Below, one piece after another: positions 11,800-23,552 of a stretch of DNA of 64,000 nt. The position numbers were made by a program, and so were the translations under genes. Source of the stretch: Camarhynchus parvulus (taxonomy: Eukaryota; Chordata; Aves; Passeriformes; Thraupidae); the NCBI RefSeq assembly GCF_901933205.1, contig NC_044582.1, positions 14,179,820-14,243,819 of the forward strand, in the 5' to 3' direction. The notes beneath the pieces were generated by a model that did not search any database, was not told the origin of the DNA, and was given only the letters and a program-made list of their open reading frames with translations. Each line of letters begins with the position of its first letter. The stretch's first letter is position 1.

Positions 11800-14263
11800 C
11801 CTAATGTGCCAGAAATTTAAACTCCAGGGTTTTTCTAGCACTATTTTTAAAGTATCTACCAGTAGATAAACATACCCTTAAGAAGTCTTTTGAATAAGGA
11901 TGAAAAACTAGCAATAACTACACTAACAGAAATCTAATGTAACACTTCCACAAAGTTTTCCTCAGAACCTATCTCATGCTGGGATTGCCCAGAGCCTTAA
12001 ACTCACAATCCCCTCAGAGGGACCACACACATCTCCCTGGTGAGATGGAACACCACACCCCACGAGGATGCAGCCAAATGCTCAGCTGAGGAAATGTGGC
12101 GATTTCAGGGATGAAACCACAGCATCAGGGAAGACCAATCTAGAGACCTTTAGAAAAATCTGTTGTGTGAATTTAACTTCTTGAATCTTCCAGAGTCTCA
12201 AGTAAATGATCAGCTGTATTTCCCAGCTATGCCAGAATGTTTCCCACGAGGTCCCCATGTGAGATAACCAGTAAGGGTAAAACACTTCCTTGTTCTGGAG
12301 TCCCTTGTAAGCTGTTTCTATGAATTCATCTCCAGAACAAAAAGTCAATATGCAGTTGGTTTTCTGCCCACTGCACCCCTCATCACTCGTTTGACATTTA
12401 CTTTATTTTTAATTAAAAAGATGTATAGTCCCTTCGAGGGCACTAAAACAGAGCAACTGTTCAGAAAAATCAATACAGGCAGGGTTGTGGCTCCCCATAG
12501 GAAGTTTAATTCTTGACAGCAGATCTGCAGCAAAACAGACAAGAGTATAAAGCAATCCCCAGAGTTTCAGCATGACCATTCCAAGCACCCCAGAAAAACT
12601 GGGCTGCACCATTTCCAGCAGCCTCTGCTCCAGCCCTACAAGCTCTGCCATTGAAAAGCCCACACTGAGCGATGGGAGAAAATTGGGTGGTCATTATATA
12701 CTATCAAAAGAGACTAAAACACCACTGCAAGAAGCTGGAAATGCAGAGGGCAGTGTTGATTATAAACCTGCCTGGCCAGAACCTCCAGCTGCTGATGGAG
12801 AAAGTAAGGTAGAGGGAAGAGACAAGCAAACACTGAGAGCTGGCACTTTCCAGCCCTTTTATGAGGGAATGAAATTTTGGCTGCTTCAGGGGGACAGGAA
12901 CAAAGCATTGCTACAGCATCCACATTCACTCCTCCAAAATCAAGACATGTTTTGCACTTGTAGAACAAATTTAGAAATTTTAAAAGTAACCTGATCACTA
13001 GCAATTAGATGCCCCAATATTTATCTTCTAGAACTCATACCTTTAGCTATCCAGCATAATTTTGATGAGTTCCTGAGATTAACACAGGTAAAAATGCATG
13101 CAGAAAGTATAACACACTTGTAAATAAAATGAGTTAAAATCTGACTCCATCAGCAATTTGTTCTCATGAGTGTAAAATGTTAGAAACCCCTGATTTTTGT
13201 CTATCTACACACATTAAAAGGAGTAACACTGCATTTATTTTTGTGTTTTCCTCATTCACCTATACATTGATAAAAGCAAGTCTGACATAACTTCTAGGAT
13301 AACACTGAATTTTAAATTCAGACTCTTGGCATTGGCTCAAGAAAGGAGTGAGGCCTGGAGAAAAACATTCCATTTGAAACTAAATGTCTCCCTTCTGGAA
13401 TCAAAGTGATTCTAGCTGTATTCCCCTGGCTTATTAATAACACAGTGGCCTATACAAGTTTTCTCCCACATATCTCTTGTGTCTGAGCATATCTTCAGAC
13501 ACCTGGATACAAATTAAAGTTGTCTTTATTTTAATAATAATTGAAAGGTTGGAAGGGGTGCTCTGATTTCACGTGCCTGCCCTGGATGAAGGTAAGTTAT
13601 TTATGCCTTGAAAAATGACCAATTAACAATAAAAAAGAAAATATGCCACAAATAGAGTAGATGCAGCCTTCCAGGTACTGTCTACAGCCAAGCACCAGCC
13701 TCTCAGCACTAAAGATGAGTCTGAGATATTGAATCTACCCAAAAGCACAAAAATATGCACAGCAGGGCTTCATCATAATAGGTATTCTAACTCTACTGAA
13801 CTATTTTAAATGACATAGCAAAATTAAATTTCATTGCAACTCACTTGATCGATCAAGTGGAAACAGCAATACTTTTAATGTTTGCAAAAGACATCCGCAG
13901 ACTGCAAGCAAAATGTCTTAGCATTTGTCTTGCCTACGCCAAGAATTTTTTTTTTAACTGCAAATATAGGAAGCCTTTATATGAAATATCCAAAATGTTT
14001 AGGAATGAGACTTGTTTATAGCAACTGCTGACCCCAAAAGGTAAGGCCTTCAAGAAATGCTAAGTCCTCTGACAGACTACAGGAATACTAAAGAAAGAGG
14101 CATTTTTTCTAGATACACAAAATGAAATAAACTGCCTCACTGAGAAATGTTCCCAGGAACACAGTAATGAGATGTAGCAGCAGATCCTGCTGCAGCCTTA
14201 ATTACATGGGTCACAAGTGAAAAAGGATGACTGCCAGCACACAGCAAGTGCAGCAGCCTCGGA
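11800..14263. other. Anonymous noncoding DNA
   Basis: No gene or interspersed repeat is seen. The segment 12560-12990 is more GC-rich and has a 140-codon open frame on the plus strand (12572-12994) with overlapping open frames on the minus strand. Residue composition is unremarkable and no motif is visible, so chance is the likely explanation. The part from 13.0 kb onward is AT-rich and contains the palindrome listed separately. Confidence 0.5.
13842..13859. repeat. Perfect 18-bp palindrome
   Basis: CACTTGATCGATCAAGTG equals its own reverse complement with no spacer. Its centre, ATCGAT, holds a CpG in CpG-poor DNA. It could be a symmetrical protein-binding site, or chance. No second copy was noticed in the window. 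Confidence 0.9.
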
Positions 14264-14630
14264 ATCACAGAATCATAAAATCCTAAAACCCTTTAGGTTG
14301 GAAAAGGCCTCTTTAGGTCCTCGAGTCCCATCATTAACCCAGCACTGCCATGTTCACCACTAAACCATGCCCCTTAAATGCCACATCCACTTTTTTTTAA
14401 CACTTCCAGAGTTGGCTATTTTACCATTTCCCCTGGCAGCCTGTTCCAATGCCTGACCACCATTTGCAGTGAAGAAATTTTTCCTACAATCCAATCTAAG
14501 TCTTTCCCTGTGAAACTTGAGGCAGTTTTCTCTAGTTTTATTGCCTGCTGTTTGAAGAAGAGATGGAGTCCCACCTTGCCACCCCCAGCCCATCCTCTTC
14601 ACAAGACATAAGTCATTAATGAGAGGTGAG
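14264..14630 (-). mobile_element. CR1 LINE, 5'-truncated 3' end (reverse strand)
   Basis: Read on the minus strand this is the end of CR1 ORF2 followed by the short CR1 3' tail. On the plus strand the tail appears as the octamer-like 'AATCACAGAATCATAAAATCC' run at the left edge, then 'TTTAGGTTGGAAAAGGCCTC' and 'AACCCAGCACTGCCATG', all typical of bird CR1. The minus-strand frame 14360-14635 still reads like the CR1 ORF2 C-terminus, with a 'RLDCRKNFF' block and a closing 'LRGMV', then a stop. Point changes have altered several conserved residues, so this is an old dead copy. Only about 370 bp remain of a full element of over 4 kb. Such 5' truncation is normal for CR1, and CR1 leaves no clear target duplication. 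Confidence 0.93.
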
Positions 14631-14828
14631 AGCACTGGCTGGATAGTTGCATTGAATTTAAGTATTCAGGAGAGTTAAGTTGTGGGTTTAAGTTGGGGGT
14701 TTGCTCTGTTAATTCTGCACCCTGCATGGTGAGTATGGAGCTCTCTGTGCTGGGTACCACCATCAGCCTGCCAGGGCAGGGTCAGGAAAACCACCAGGAC
14801 ATCATTCCCCTGAATATCACTGGCTGCA

Positions 14829-14876
14829 GGAGAGAAATTAAGGCTCAAGGAACTAAGTCACACTTGCACAGCACCA
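14829..14876 (-). mobile_element. Possible MIR fragment
   Basis: GAGAAATTAAGGCTCAAGG and 'AACTAAGTCACACTTGCACAG' parallel the reverse MIR core (GAAACTGAGGCTCAGAG, then TTAAGTAACTTGCCCAAGGTCACACAG). It covers only about 50 bp with several differences and gaps, so chance similarity is possible. Confidence 0.33.
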
Positions 14877-15037
14877 CATCCATATGCTTTATATACTAAT
14901 GCATGATGAAAGTAATAAAAAAAGGGATAATTAAACCAGAGGAGAGTCCAGTAAAAGTTTTAAGGCAAAATGAACTTGCACTGTTTCTTGCCAAACCAAA
15001 CTCTTGAGGTTCATCTATTTTTTTTTCTCCTTCTAGC

Positions 15038-15205
15038 TGCCCTTCCTTTCACCTTGGCTTTTATGAGGCCCCATTTAGAAAGGTGATCCCTGAACTCACA
15101 GACTGGGTGTTTCACAAAGCCCAGAGACAGAGAGGTTCACTCGAGTACAGACCATCAGTTCTGGAAAGAGACCTCTGCGTCTGCATTCAAAAGGGAAGTC
15201 GCTGA
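15038..15205 (+). other. Open segment after a strong splice-acceptor-like site, unproven
   Basis: The run 'TTTTTTTTTCTCCTTCTAG' ends at 15036 and resembles a strong 3' splice site. From 15038 there are 55 open codons (beginning CPSFHLGFYEAPF, ending CVCIQKGSR) before TGA at 15203-15205. The residue mix is protein-like but I recognise no family. A 55-codon open run in one of three frames is not rare, and no matching donor or neighbouring exon is visible. It sits at the start of a region (15130-15780) with more CpGs than its surroundings. It may be a terminal exon, a noncoding exon, a regulatory element or nothing. Confidence 0.17.
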
Positions 15206-15780
15206 ACATCTTTCCAAAAACAACACACTTTAAAATGTGTGCTTAATGTGTGGATTAAAGGGAGCTGGCCTGAGCTGCCAGCTCAAGGGGAAAATAAGAG
15301 CTCTGACTTAGCAGTTTAGAGCACATTAATGTTAAAGCCACGAGGAAATCTTGTGCTTGCATTCGTAGCCAGGACGTAAGCAAAGGCAGGGTTTCTGCTT
15401 TTTCACTTGTGGTTAGCAGGCCTGGGGGACTAAAACAGCCAGCTAAGATGTTGCTTTACACAGCTGGTCTCCAGTGCTGGTGCTGCTCCATTGTTTGGGT
15501 GGCTTCAGGCCGATGCCACACAAAAAAACTAAGACCAATGCTCAGTAAATAATTTAAACATGCAGCCATCAAAGTGGTCGTATGCCTCCCCAGAGAGAAA
15601 CTCAGACTACAAGTGGAGAAAATCCTTAGTGGCCAAGAGCTATTTGAAATTTCTTGAAGACTTTAATCTGATGCGCATTTCGTTTACATCTGTGCCTGCT
15701 TTTATTGCCGAAAATCAAGTAGATTCAATGTTAACATTTAGAGATAACACAGAAGATCTGCCCTTTTGAGTTTTCTAAAA
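15206..15780. other. Repeat-free, CpG-retaining noncoding block
   Basis: With the preceding segment (15130-15780) there are about eleven CpGs in 650 bp, noticeably more than in the AT-rich DNA on either side. Some are in 'GATGCGCATTTCGTTTAC' and 'TTATTGCCGAAAATCAAG'. There is no transposon similarity. A 69-codon open frame (15560-15769) has no recognisable motif. This profile fits a conserved noncoding element or an unmethylated regulatory site, but conservation cannot be measured from one sequence. Confidence 0.3.
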
Positions 15781-18700
15781 GTCAGGGATAGGTCATTTTG
15801 GCTTAGCAGTCTGTGCTCAGGAGTTCTGCTTAAATTGCAAGAGCCTAGGAGGTGTTATATCCAAAAGATGGGAGAACCTTGAAGTGACATTCAGAGATCT
15901 GAACCTAAAACTAGGCAAATTATCTGAACCTCTTAAATTGGCATATTCTGAAATATCAGATCACATACTCCTACCATTTACATTCCTCCTGAAGCCCTGA
16001 CTTGAGGCACTACAGCTAATTTACTCACATCTGAGTGAGAGGCAAACAGAGTAGTTTTGTAGGGAATTCATCACTTTCAAGTTTCAGCCATTCAATCCTA
16101 GGATACAGCATGGTCACAATTTCCTTAAAGCCATTCTATGACAATCATTACACTGGCACAGCTCACAAAGGAGCCTAAACCACAAGTCACAAAGAGAAAA
16201 GCTACTTCAAATATGTTTGAAATTTAACAATTTTTTTTAACATGTGATTTCAGACTGCAGACACAGAATATGCCCAGGTAATTACAGAACTCTGTGAAAG
16301 TAACATTTGTGATCCCAGCCCATTAGAATGCAAGTCAAGACAGTCACATCTCCACCCAACCACCTGAGGAACATCAGGCTGAAGGCCACCATCAATGTCA
16401 GATCCGGTCTCCTGAAATTGCAGGTACCCAGGAATTAAGGCATTTAATCTGCAAAGGTCCACAAAATATATTCTCCCTGCACTATTACTCACCACAGCAA
16501 AGCCTCTAACAAATGTCATGCATCCAGCAGCACAGAGCTGGCCACAAACTGTTTAATGTGCCAAATGAAAAACATGGAAAGGTCAAAGGCAGAGTCAGGG
16601 TTCCTACAATTTTGGGAAGCTGAGTTGGTTAAACAACAAAATTGATTTTAAAGCTCCTAGAAAAACAGGTTTTCACCACCTGCTGCAGCAACATGCACAG
16701 TCTCAACTCAGAAAGAAAATCAAGAACTAAGTTCTCCTTGAACCTTAAAATATGCAAACTTAAACTTGGTAATTCATCACAGCCTTTTGAAAATCAAGTA
16801 TTTTCTATCATTTAATGCACACTCCTTTTCATGCATCTGACTTACCAAAAAGTCTTACAGAGGTCTTTTCCCCAGTCCTCTTGCACAGCATGTACAAAGC
16901 CCTGGTTTAGCTACAGGCAGGTGAGCTCCACCTCAGAGTGCCAAAAGCTGCACCAATTGCTGGGGTATCTTCTGTTACATAGACATATAACAAAGAAAGT
17001 CCAAAAAACCAAAATATAAACAGAACTCCTAGCTTCTAGTCCCCAGCTTGGATTCCTGATCATAACCTTAGACATATGAGCTCTCTTTTCTTTACTACCA
17101 AATGCCTGAACTTGCTGGACTGCTTCAGTATTTTTAATTTTAAATTTTTATTGACTTCAGTGTTCCTTGCCAAGACTGAAAAATAAGACTTTTTTGCTGA
17201 AGATTAGGATTTGAAATTGGCATGCATATCTTGGGCTTATTTGACAGGCTAATCCAAACTGATATCAGTCTTCTGGGAAACATGGACCTCTGGGGAGGAT
17301 GAACACTGTAAATCTGAAAGATTTTACCCAACTATAAATACTGTATTTTGATAGTCAAGACCATCATTAACTTGGCAAAACTCTAGATGCACATTGCAGC
17401 ACCTGAAAATGGTATCATATCACTAATAAAATACTGAGAATTATTTTTGGTCTGCAAGCACATGTAAGGTAACAATCCTGAACAGAAATCCACATTAAAG
17501 TTTCTAAGTGATGATCCCTTTAAAGCAAAAGGCAGTCACTTAAAATTAAGGCTCAAATATAGTTCAGTAACCAGAGTGTCAGGATTTTGATTCTGCAGGG
17601 ACAACACTGATGATGTTTTAATTAAGCCCTCTACTAATCCTCACATCTGGAGTTTCAGACTGCCTAATTCGTTTGCAGAAGGTGATGAATTTCAACAAGG
17701 GAAGGCATACTAGTACATTTTAGGTACTAGTAGGGTTACAAAGCTCCAATTTTTCTTGAAAGCAGGTTATATTTTTGCTGACTTATATTCAGTTATTTTA
17801 GTGAGGTTTGTTACCGCACCCTAAGAAACAGAAAACAGATTTTGCCAAGTTAACAGTATTTTTCTCTTTTGTTGTTGTTGCTGAAAAAGCAATGAAATTA
17901 CAAAGTTGCTATTAGAAATTTGGCAGCTACGATCCTTGTCAGCTTTTCTTGGCTGCAATATATTTAGCATTGCTTAAACAGCTTGCAAGAACCTGTGCAA
18001 GTCCAGAAAACAACCCCTCTGAGTAAGCTGATTTTCCACAATGACAGCAAAGGTTTCATGCCCGTTAAGTCAATTTAACCAAGTCACCTCCCTGAAATGT
18101 AACTTAACTCTATAGAGGAAAAATAGCCTTAGATATTCTGTATTAAACACAGTGGGAAATTCTATTTAATCTTCTCTGGTCATCCTTTGTTATAAAGATC
18201 ACTTGTTGAAGACTCATAGTAGGCAATGCCCAGATATCCCCCCATACAGAAGAGCTCCTTTGAGGATCAGGAATCATCTGACTAATGCAGCTGATCATCA
18301 TTCATTAGAAAAATGTTCACACTGAGAATGAGAAAAAGAAGGTACATCCACAGCAAAGCAACTACAGAAAAGAAAAAAAAAAGGCCCAGCAATCTCTTCG
18401 TCTACTTTCTTCTCATCTCTTGTCCAACCCTGCGACTCCAGCGTACCTCCTGTGCACACCCAGGTACCCAGAGCTGACAAAAGGCTGATTTTCCTCCTGT
18501 TTGATCCTTCAGAAAACTGAGAAGCACTAACACACACTGCAATTTCTGTGAACAAGGTTTGTCATCCTTGTTTCCCTTCAAGCAGTCAAAGAAACAATCT
18601 GTTTTTCCAACAACACTTTCCCAGATCCTACTACGTGTATCTTCACCTCAGAACCAAAGAATCAACATCAGACATGAAGCTTTAAATTCAGCTCCTCCAG

Positions 18701-21700
18701 AGGTGATGCAGGCTCAAGCCTTGCTGCACCTGTGGCTGTACATGAAGCACATTTTGGGAGAAAAACACAAGATCTGCTGTGGAAGGCAGGAGTCTGACAG
18801 TGAGCTTAGCAATATGAGGGAAGAATCACTTCAGGGGTGGGTGAGATCCTCAGCAAGGCAGTCTCTCAAATAGGGAGACTTGTGTTGGTGTCTGGTTGCT
18901 GATCCAGGAGCAACGAGAGATGTAGGAAAGATAGAGAAAAACTGGGAGAAGCCAGAACATCACCAATGATGAATTGGGGCTGCAGTCTCACTAGAGGGGA
19001 GGTTTGGAGAAGGACCACCATGATCCACATCTCTCTCCACAAGCTGCACCAGTAAAGCATCCCTCTGAACATCCCTTTCTTTTCCTCTTTGAAACAAAAC
19101 CCAAAAGAGCTCAAACAAACCAAGAAAAACTTTGACACACAGCTAAATTTCCAGCAAATAGTGTGGTTTTGGAGTTCCAGATGGAGAAATGCACGTTTGG
19201 ACTTTGCCCCCTCACCAGGGCTGGTAGATCCCCCTCCACCTGACAGGTTCTGTTCAAGATAAAGGAGAAAAGTTGATTGAATTGAAGCAGCAGGGAAGAA
19301 GCAGGTCTGAGAAACAAACCTGTAGCACTCCTTGATCAGCAGCTTTTACACAAAACATGCCTGGATCAATCTATGCTGATAAGCTGTAGATTGTGGGCAT
19401 TAAATTCAGCCACGTCTCATAGCAGTCACAGAAGATTATGGTGCAAAGTCAACAGTATTGACAATTACTGCAGTGCCTGAATGCCAAGGCCTCTGCTGTG
19501 TAATTTGGAGGTTACAGTGCTGCAGAGAAGGCTCCTTGAGTTCAAAAGAGAATTTTTGATAGTTTTAACAAATCCAAATTTCAAGCCTGACAACCATATC
19601 TTGTACCAGAAAATAAAATTAAATCAGTGCAAAAATTTGAATGAGTTCATTAAAAAAAAAGCTTTTCTGACCTGGTATTTAAATCCACAGTGTTAATTAG
19701 ATGCATCCCTTTAAACCACTCTCAGGAGAATCCATGTTCAGTTTTATTGTGCATTGTAATTTTTATCACAGCTTTACCCATATAATGCAGAAATCCCCTA
19801 AAATCTCCAGAAGTGAGTTTAGTTCACTTAAGGTAAATACATCACATTTGCCTTGGTTTGTCCCCTCTCAATCTTTCAGGTTTATTGTCACCTTTAGACC
19901 ATCCCATCAGAACAGATTGTTGGAAGCTGCTCTTCAGGAATCCACAATTTCTGTGCCCACTACTGCCTCGTTGGCAGGACTTGCACTTGGCTGTGACCAC
20001 TGTGACTTCCATGGGTTACTCAAGTCCTAGTTTAATGCAATATCGCCCTCTTATTTCTCTTTCCCTCTCCACTTCTGCACAGGCATCAAAGCTGCAGTCA
20101 TCACCATGGAAACTAGCTGGAGAATTAAAAAAAAAATTAAAAAGCCTGAAAGCCTACAGAGTCATGCAAAGCTTGACTGTGTGCAGTGCCACCCACTGGG
20201 TACTGGCGTTAGGGAGCCTCCAAGCACAAAGCAGCCCTGCTCAGTGTAAGCAAAGACTCTCTCACTGCAGTGCCTGCATTCAGACCCAAATATGTGCATT
20301 TTTGGCACCAATTAGTCTCTCCTCACAGGGCAGGATTTGCTCACAGGGCCCAGACTGCCCTGGTGAAACTCAAGGTTGATAAACTCAGACTCGCTGTCCT
20401 GTGTCAACATAGGAATCTCTTGTTTTCATGGAAGTTTATTCATGATACACTGCCCCATCCTCTGCAGTGGCTTATTCCCAGAGTGCAGGCATGGGCATCC
20501 TGGGAAAACACACCCTTGCAATTCCAGAGGAGCTGCAGGGCTGGGGTTTATCAGGGGTCAGGCCATGAACTTGCAGCTCCTTTCTGTGAGGTATGAAATG
20601 CCCAAGAAGATTTGGGGTTTTGGGGAGCTTGCTTTTGTGGATCCATAATGGTTTTTGTTGCTGGCCAATAGTAACTAATAGCAGGTTTTACTTTAGGAAG
20701 ATCTCCATGGTGATCTGAGCCTGCTGACATCAGCTGGGGTTTTTTTGGTGTGGATTTAAGAACAATAAACATAATCTAATTAAAGGGAAAAAGACCTCAA
20801 AAAATTGGACAAAGGAGGAAGAACTCCTGTATATGCTGCAGTTCAGTCTTCCAGAAAGAAGCAAAATACTCTAAAGAAATCTCTCTGATATCATTTATGT
20901 CATTAAAATAATTTAGAAAAACCTTGACTACTTTTGCAGTAAATAATAGAGCATGCCATAAAGAAAATTAGTTGATGGGGAAAAACGCAAAAACAAAATG
21001 AGGAAAAAAGAAAAACTAGTCCCTAAATCCAAAAGGATCATAGTAATTTTTATAGGTGATTAAGACACAGTTTTCAGACTTGCTGCAGTATTACATATGA
21101 CCTCTCTAGCACAAGTGTTTAAAATGAGAAAGGGGAAAAAAGGGAAATGTATTCAGACCTGATTTGTTCTTTTTCTATATGTTCCTACAACCTACATTTC
21201 AAAATACTTTTTTAATCAAGTGATTTTCACAAATTTTGCAGGGTATTTTTTTATTTCATCTCACATTGCTGAAAGCAATTGGATATTTTTCCTCTGCATG
21301 ACTCTTTTTTCCCCTCTTTCCTCTAACAGGTTTTACAAATACATCCACACATTTATTTCAAACTGACACTACAAAAATGAGTTAGATTTTGTATTTTAAT
21401 CAGGCACAAGCCATGCAAGAAAATAAGTTTAAATAGCAGGTAATCACACCAATGAAATATTTATAAAAACTGATTAGACCAAACCACTTATTCTTACCTC
21501 AAGATATTTGTATTTTACACAAACACACAAAAAAGAAAGCAAGATTAAGTGTTATACAAAGTTATAGTTCATGCCTGTTACAAATCAGAGCACAGGAATG
21601 ATTTCCAGAAGTCTGAGCAAGTGCAAGCCAGGGTTTGCAGTTCCGAGCCCAGCACGCTTTGGCTCCCTTGGCCAGGTCGTGAGCTACCTTACTAAAGAGG

Positions 21701-23363
21701 AGACAGGAAAAAAGGGCTGGCACAGATCTCCCAGAACAGCACTGGAAAGCCATTCCCCAACACAAGGTGTTCCCTCAACACTACTGAATGAAATTAAACC
21801 GTGATTTTGTAAGCACTAAGCTCAGAGTGAGCAAGACAGACAAATGGCTCTCTATTGACCATTCTGCAATGGTGCCTTCCCATTACTTCCAGCCATGAGT
21901 TACCTCTATTGCCAGGTCACTGACCTCCCCAAGTATTCAAAAATGTATTGGCAGAGTAGAAAATTGGCCCATGTGAGAATGACTGCACTTTGTGTCAGAA
22001 GGCAGATCTTCTGGATGCCAAATATTGGATTTTGTTTTGGTTGTTGTAACCCCCCAATTCTCTAAAAGTAACAGCATTGCAGGAAGAAGTTTCAGGTCTT
22101 TATATATATTTATATATAGTGTGGATTTTTATACAGATGCTAAAAATGGAAAGCAATTCCCCTATGGATGAACAAATAGTTATCTATAAACACAATATAC
22201 AGAGACTGGAGTGGAGTCCTATTTAACCCATTCTAGACCTAAGGCACCATTTATGTGACAAGCTGCAGTAGAAAAGCAGTTTTCATGCCAAATACAGTCC
22301 CCTGTGTTGGTGCCAAGGCCAAAAGAGCAAGAGCAAGTGTAGAACTTGCAATTCTTCCCTTGGGGGCCTTCCACAGCAGCCTGCAGACAGCAGATGGGGA
22401 AACACCACTGCATCCAGGCACAGCCCCGTGCCCTCCAGCAACCCCAGCAACAGCTCAGGTGCTGCTGGTTGCACTACCAGGTAATCCCATCCTCCCTGAA
22501 CACATCCTCTGGGAGGATGCCAGTCTGGCATTGTCCCCTGCCCTGTGCCACAGAAAGGGTTGCCTTGGACTGTAGAGAAATTTGCCCAGATATCACCTCA
22601 GGATTCCTGAACTGTCTAAAAAACCACATACTTGACAGCATCTACAGGGTTTCTTCTGAAAGCAAGACATATAACAACTCATTGGAGGCACAAAATACAC
22701 ATTTGGAGGGTAGGACAGATTATTAACAAGAAGGGGAAGAGCTCAAAAATACCAAATCAGCAAAGCAAAGAGTCTGTGATTTCTGCCACCTCGATACAGA
22801 GAAAAGAAATTACCTTCTAAAGATCCCTAGGGAGAAGACTTCAGGCAGAAGGAAAGATGATTAGTTTGCACATTTACAAGCTTTCCACTAAACAACAGTT
22901 GATGACAGCATTAGAGATGGGAAGGAGCAAGGAATTAAGGGATAAGAAGCACAGCAAAAGTCACAGGATAAACTTCACACAGAGGAAGACAGAAAACTTG
23001 AAATCAAAATCTATAAAGCAGTTTATCTTAGAGGCAGAGGCAAGAATGCCAGCTTTTCCATCTCCTATTGTAATGGCTAGCTCTCCAAGGAAACATTCTG
23101 CTAAAACTAATAGCATGTCCAAAACCTGAAATTAACTTTACATGCTACTGCCACATAGAAGGTATATTTCTAATTCAAATAAAATGAAAAATGCATTCCA
23201 AAATAGGGCAACATGAAGAATGAAGACATGGAAATCAAAGGATCTGGAACAGGATTTATCTGTCACAAGTTTCTAGGAAGGACAGACACCAGTAGCCATG
23301 TTAAACACGATGACATTTCCCTAGAGACTTATGATAATACTTCACCCTTAACTAACACACTCA
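15781..23363. other. Anonymous noncoding DNA
   Basis: This is a long stretch without a recognised gene or transposon. It is mainly AT-rich. The most GC-rich part, 19860-20600, carries a 173-codon open frame (19858-20379, plus) overlapped by other frames; no domain is visible. Another GC-rich patch at 22300-22570 has overlapping open frames on both strands. A short TA run lies at 22099-22121 and a 9-bp inverted repeat at 17708-17732. A splice-acceptor-like and donor-like pair bounds only 24 bp at 16254-16277, probably by chance. Confidence 0.5.
17708..17732. repeat. 9-bp perfect inverted repeat with 7-nt loop
   Basis: TACTAGTAC (17708-17716) and GTACTAGTA (17724-17732) are reverse complements separated by ATTTTAG. 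Each arm also contains ACTAGT, itself a palindrome. As RNA or single-stranded DNA it would form a short hairpin. No function is evident. Confidence 0.88.
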
Positions 23364-23552
23364 AAACACTTCACACACATTAACTAATTAATCCTCAATC
23401 CTCATGTGGCTGTAAAAATTACACAGTAGGGAAATAAGGTCAGATCTTCAGAGGAGATCAAGCTGAGATTAAACAGTCTGCCCCAAGGCTATACAGTGAC
23501 TTGACAGCAGAGACAGTTCCCAGGTCCAAGAGCCACCCCAGCACCAGAACAC
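23364..23552 (-). mobile_element. MIR SINE (reverse strand), nearly the whole core
   Basis: Read on the plus strand it matches the reverse complement of MIR in order: 'ACTTCACACACATTAACTAA' then 'TTAATCCTCA' (MIR end), a worn middle, then 'TTAAACAGTCTGCCCCAAGG', 'ATACAGTGACTTGACAGCAG' and 'TTCCCAGGTCCAAGAGCC' (MIR core, left of the tRNA-like part). The colinear order over about 190 bp makes chance unlikely. This is the best preserved ancient SINE in the window. Its divergence fits an insertion that predates the bird radiation. It was identified from memory of the consensus, without a search. Confidence 0.7.

Noticed and set aside
16254..16277. 24-bp micro-exon between acceptor-like and donor-like sites
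   Set aside because: Both sites are short common patterns and the interval has no coding or conservation support.
18298..18555. Minus-strand exon after a pyrimidine tract near 18370
   Set aside because: The tract is a simple A-run on the plus strand; the following frame is short and featureless.
19858..20379. 173-codon plus-strand frame as a gene
   Set aside because: It lies in GC-rich DNA with competing frames, shows no motif and has no splice or promoter context.
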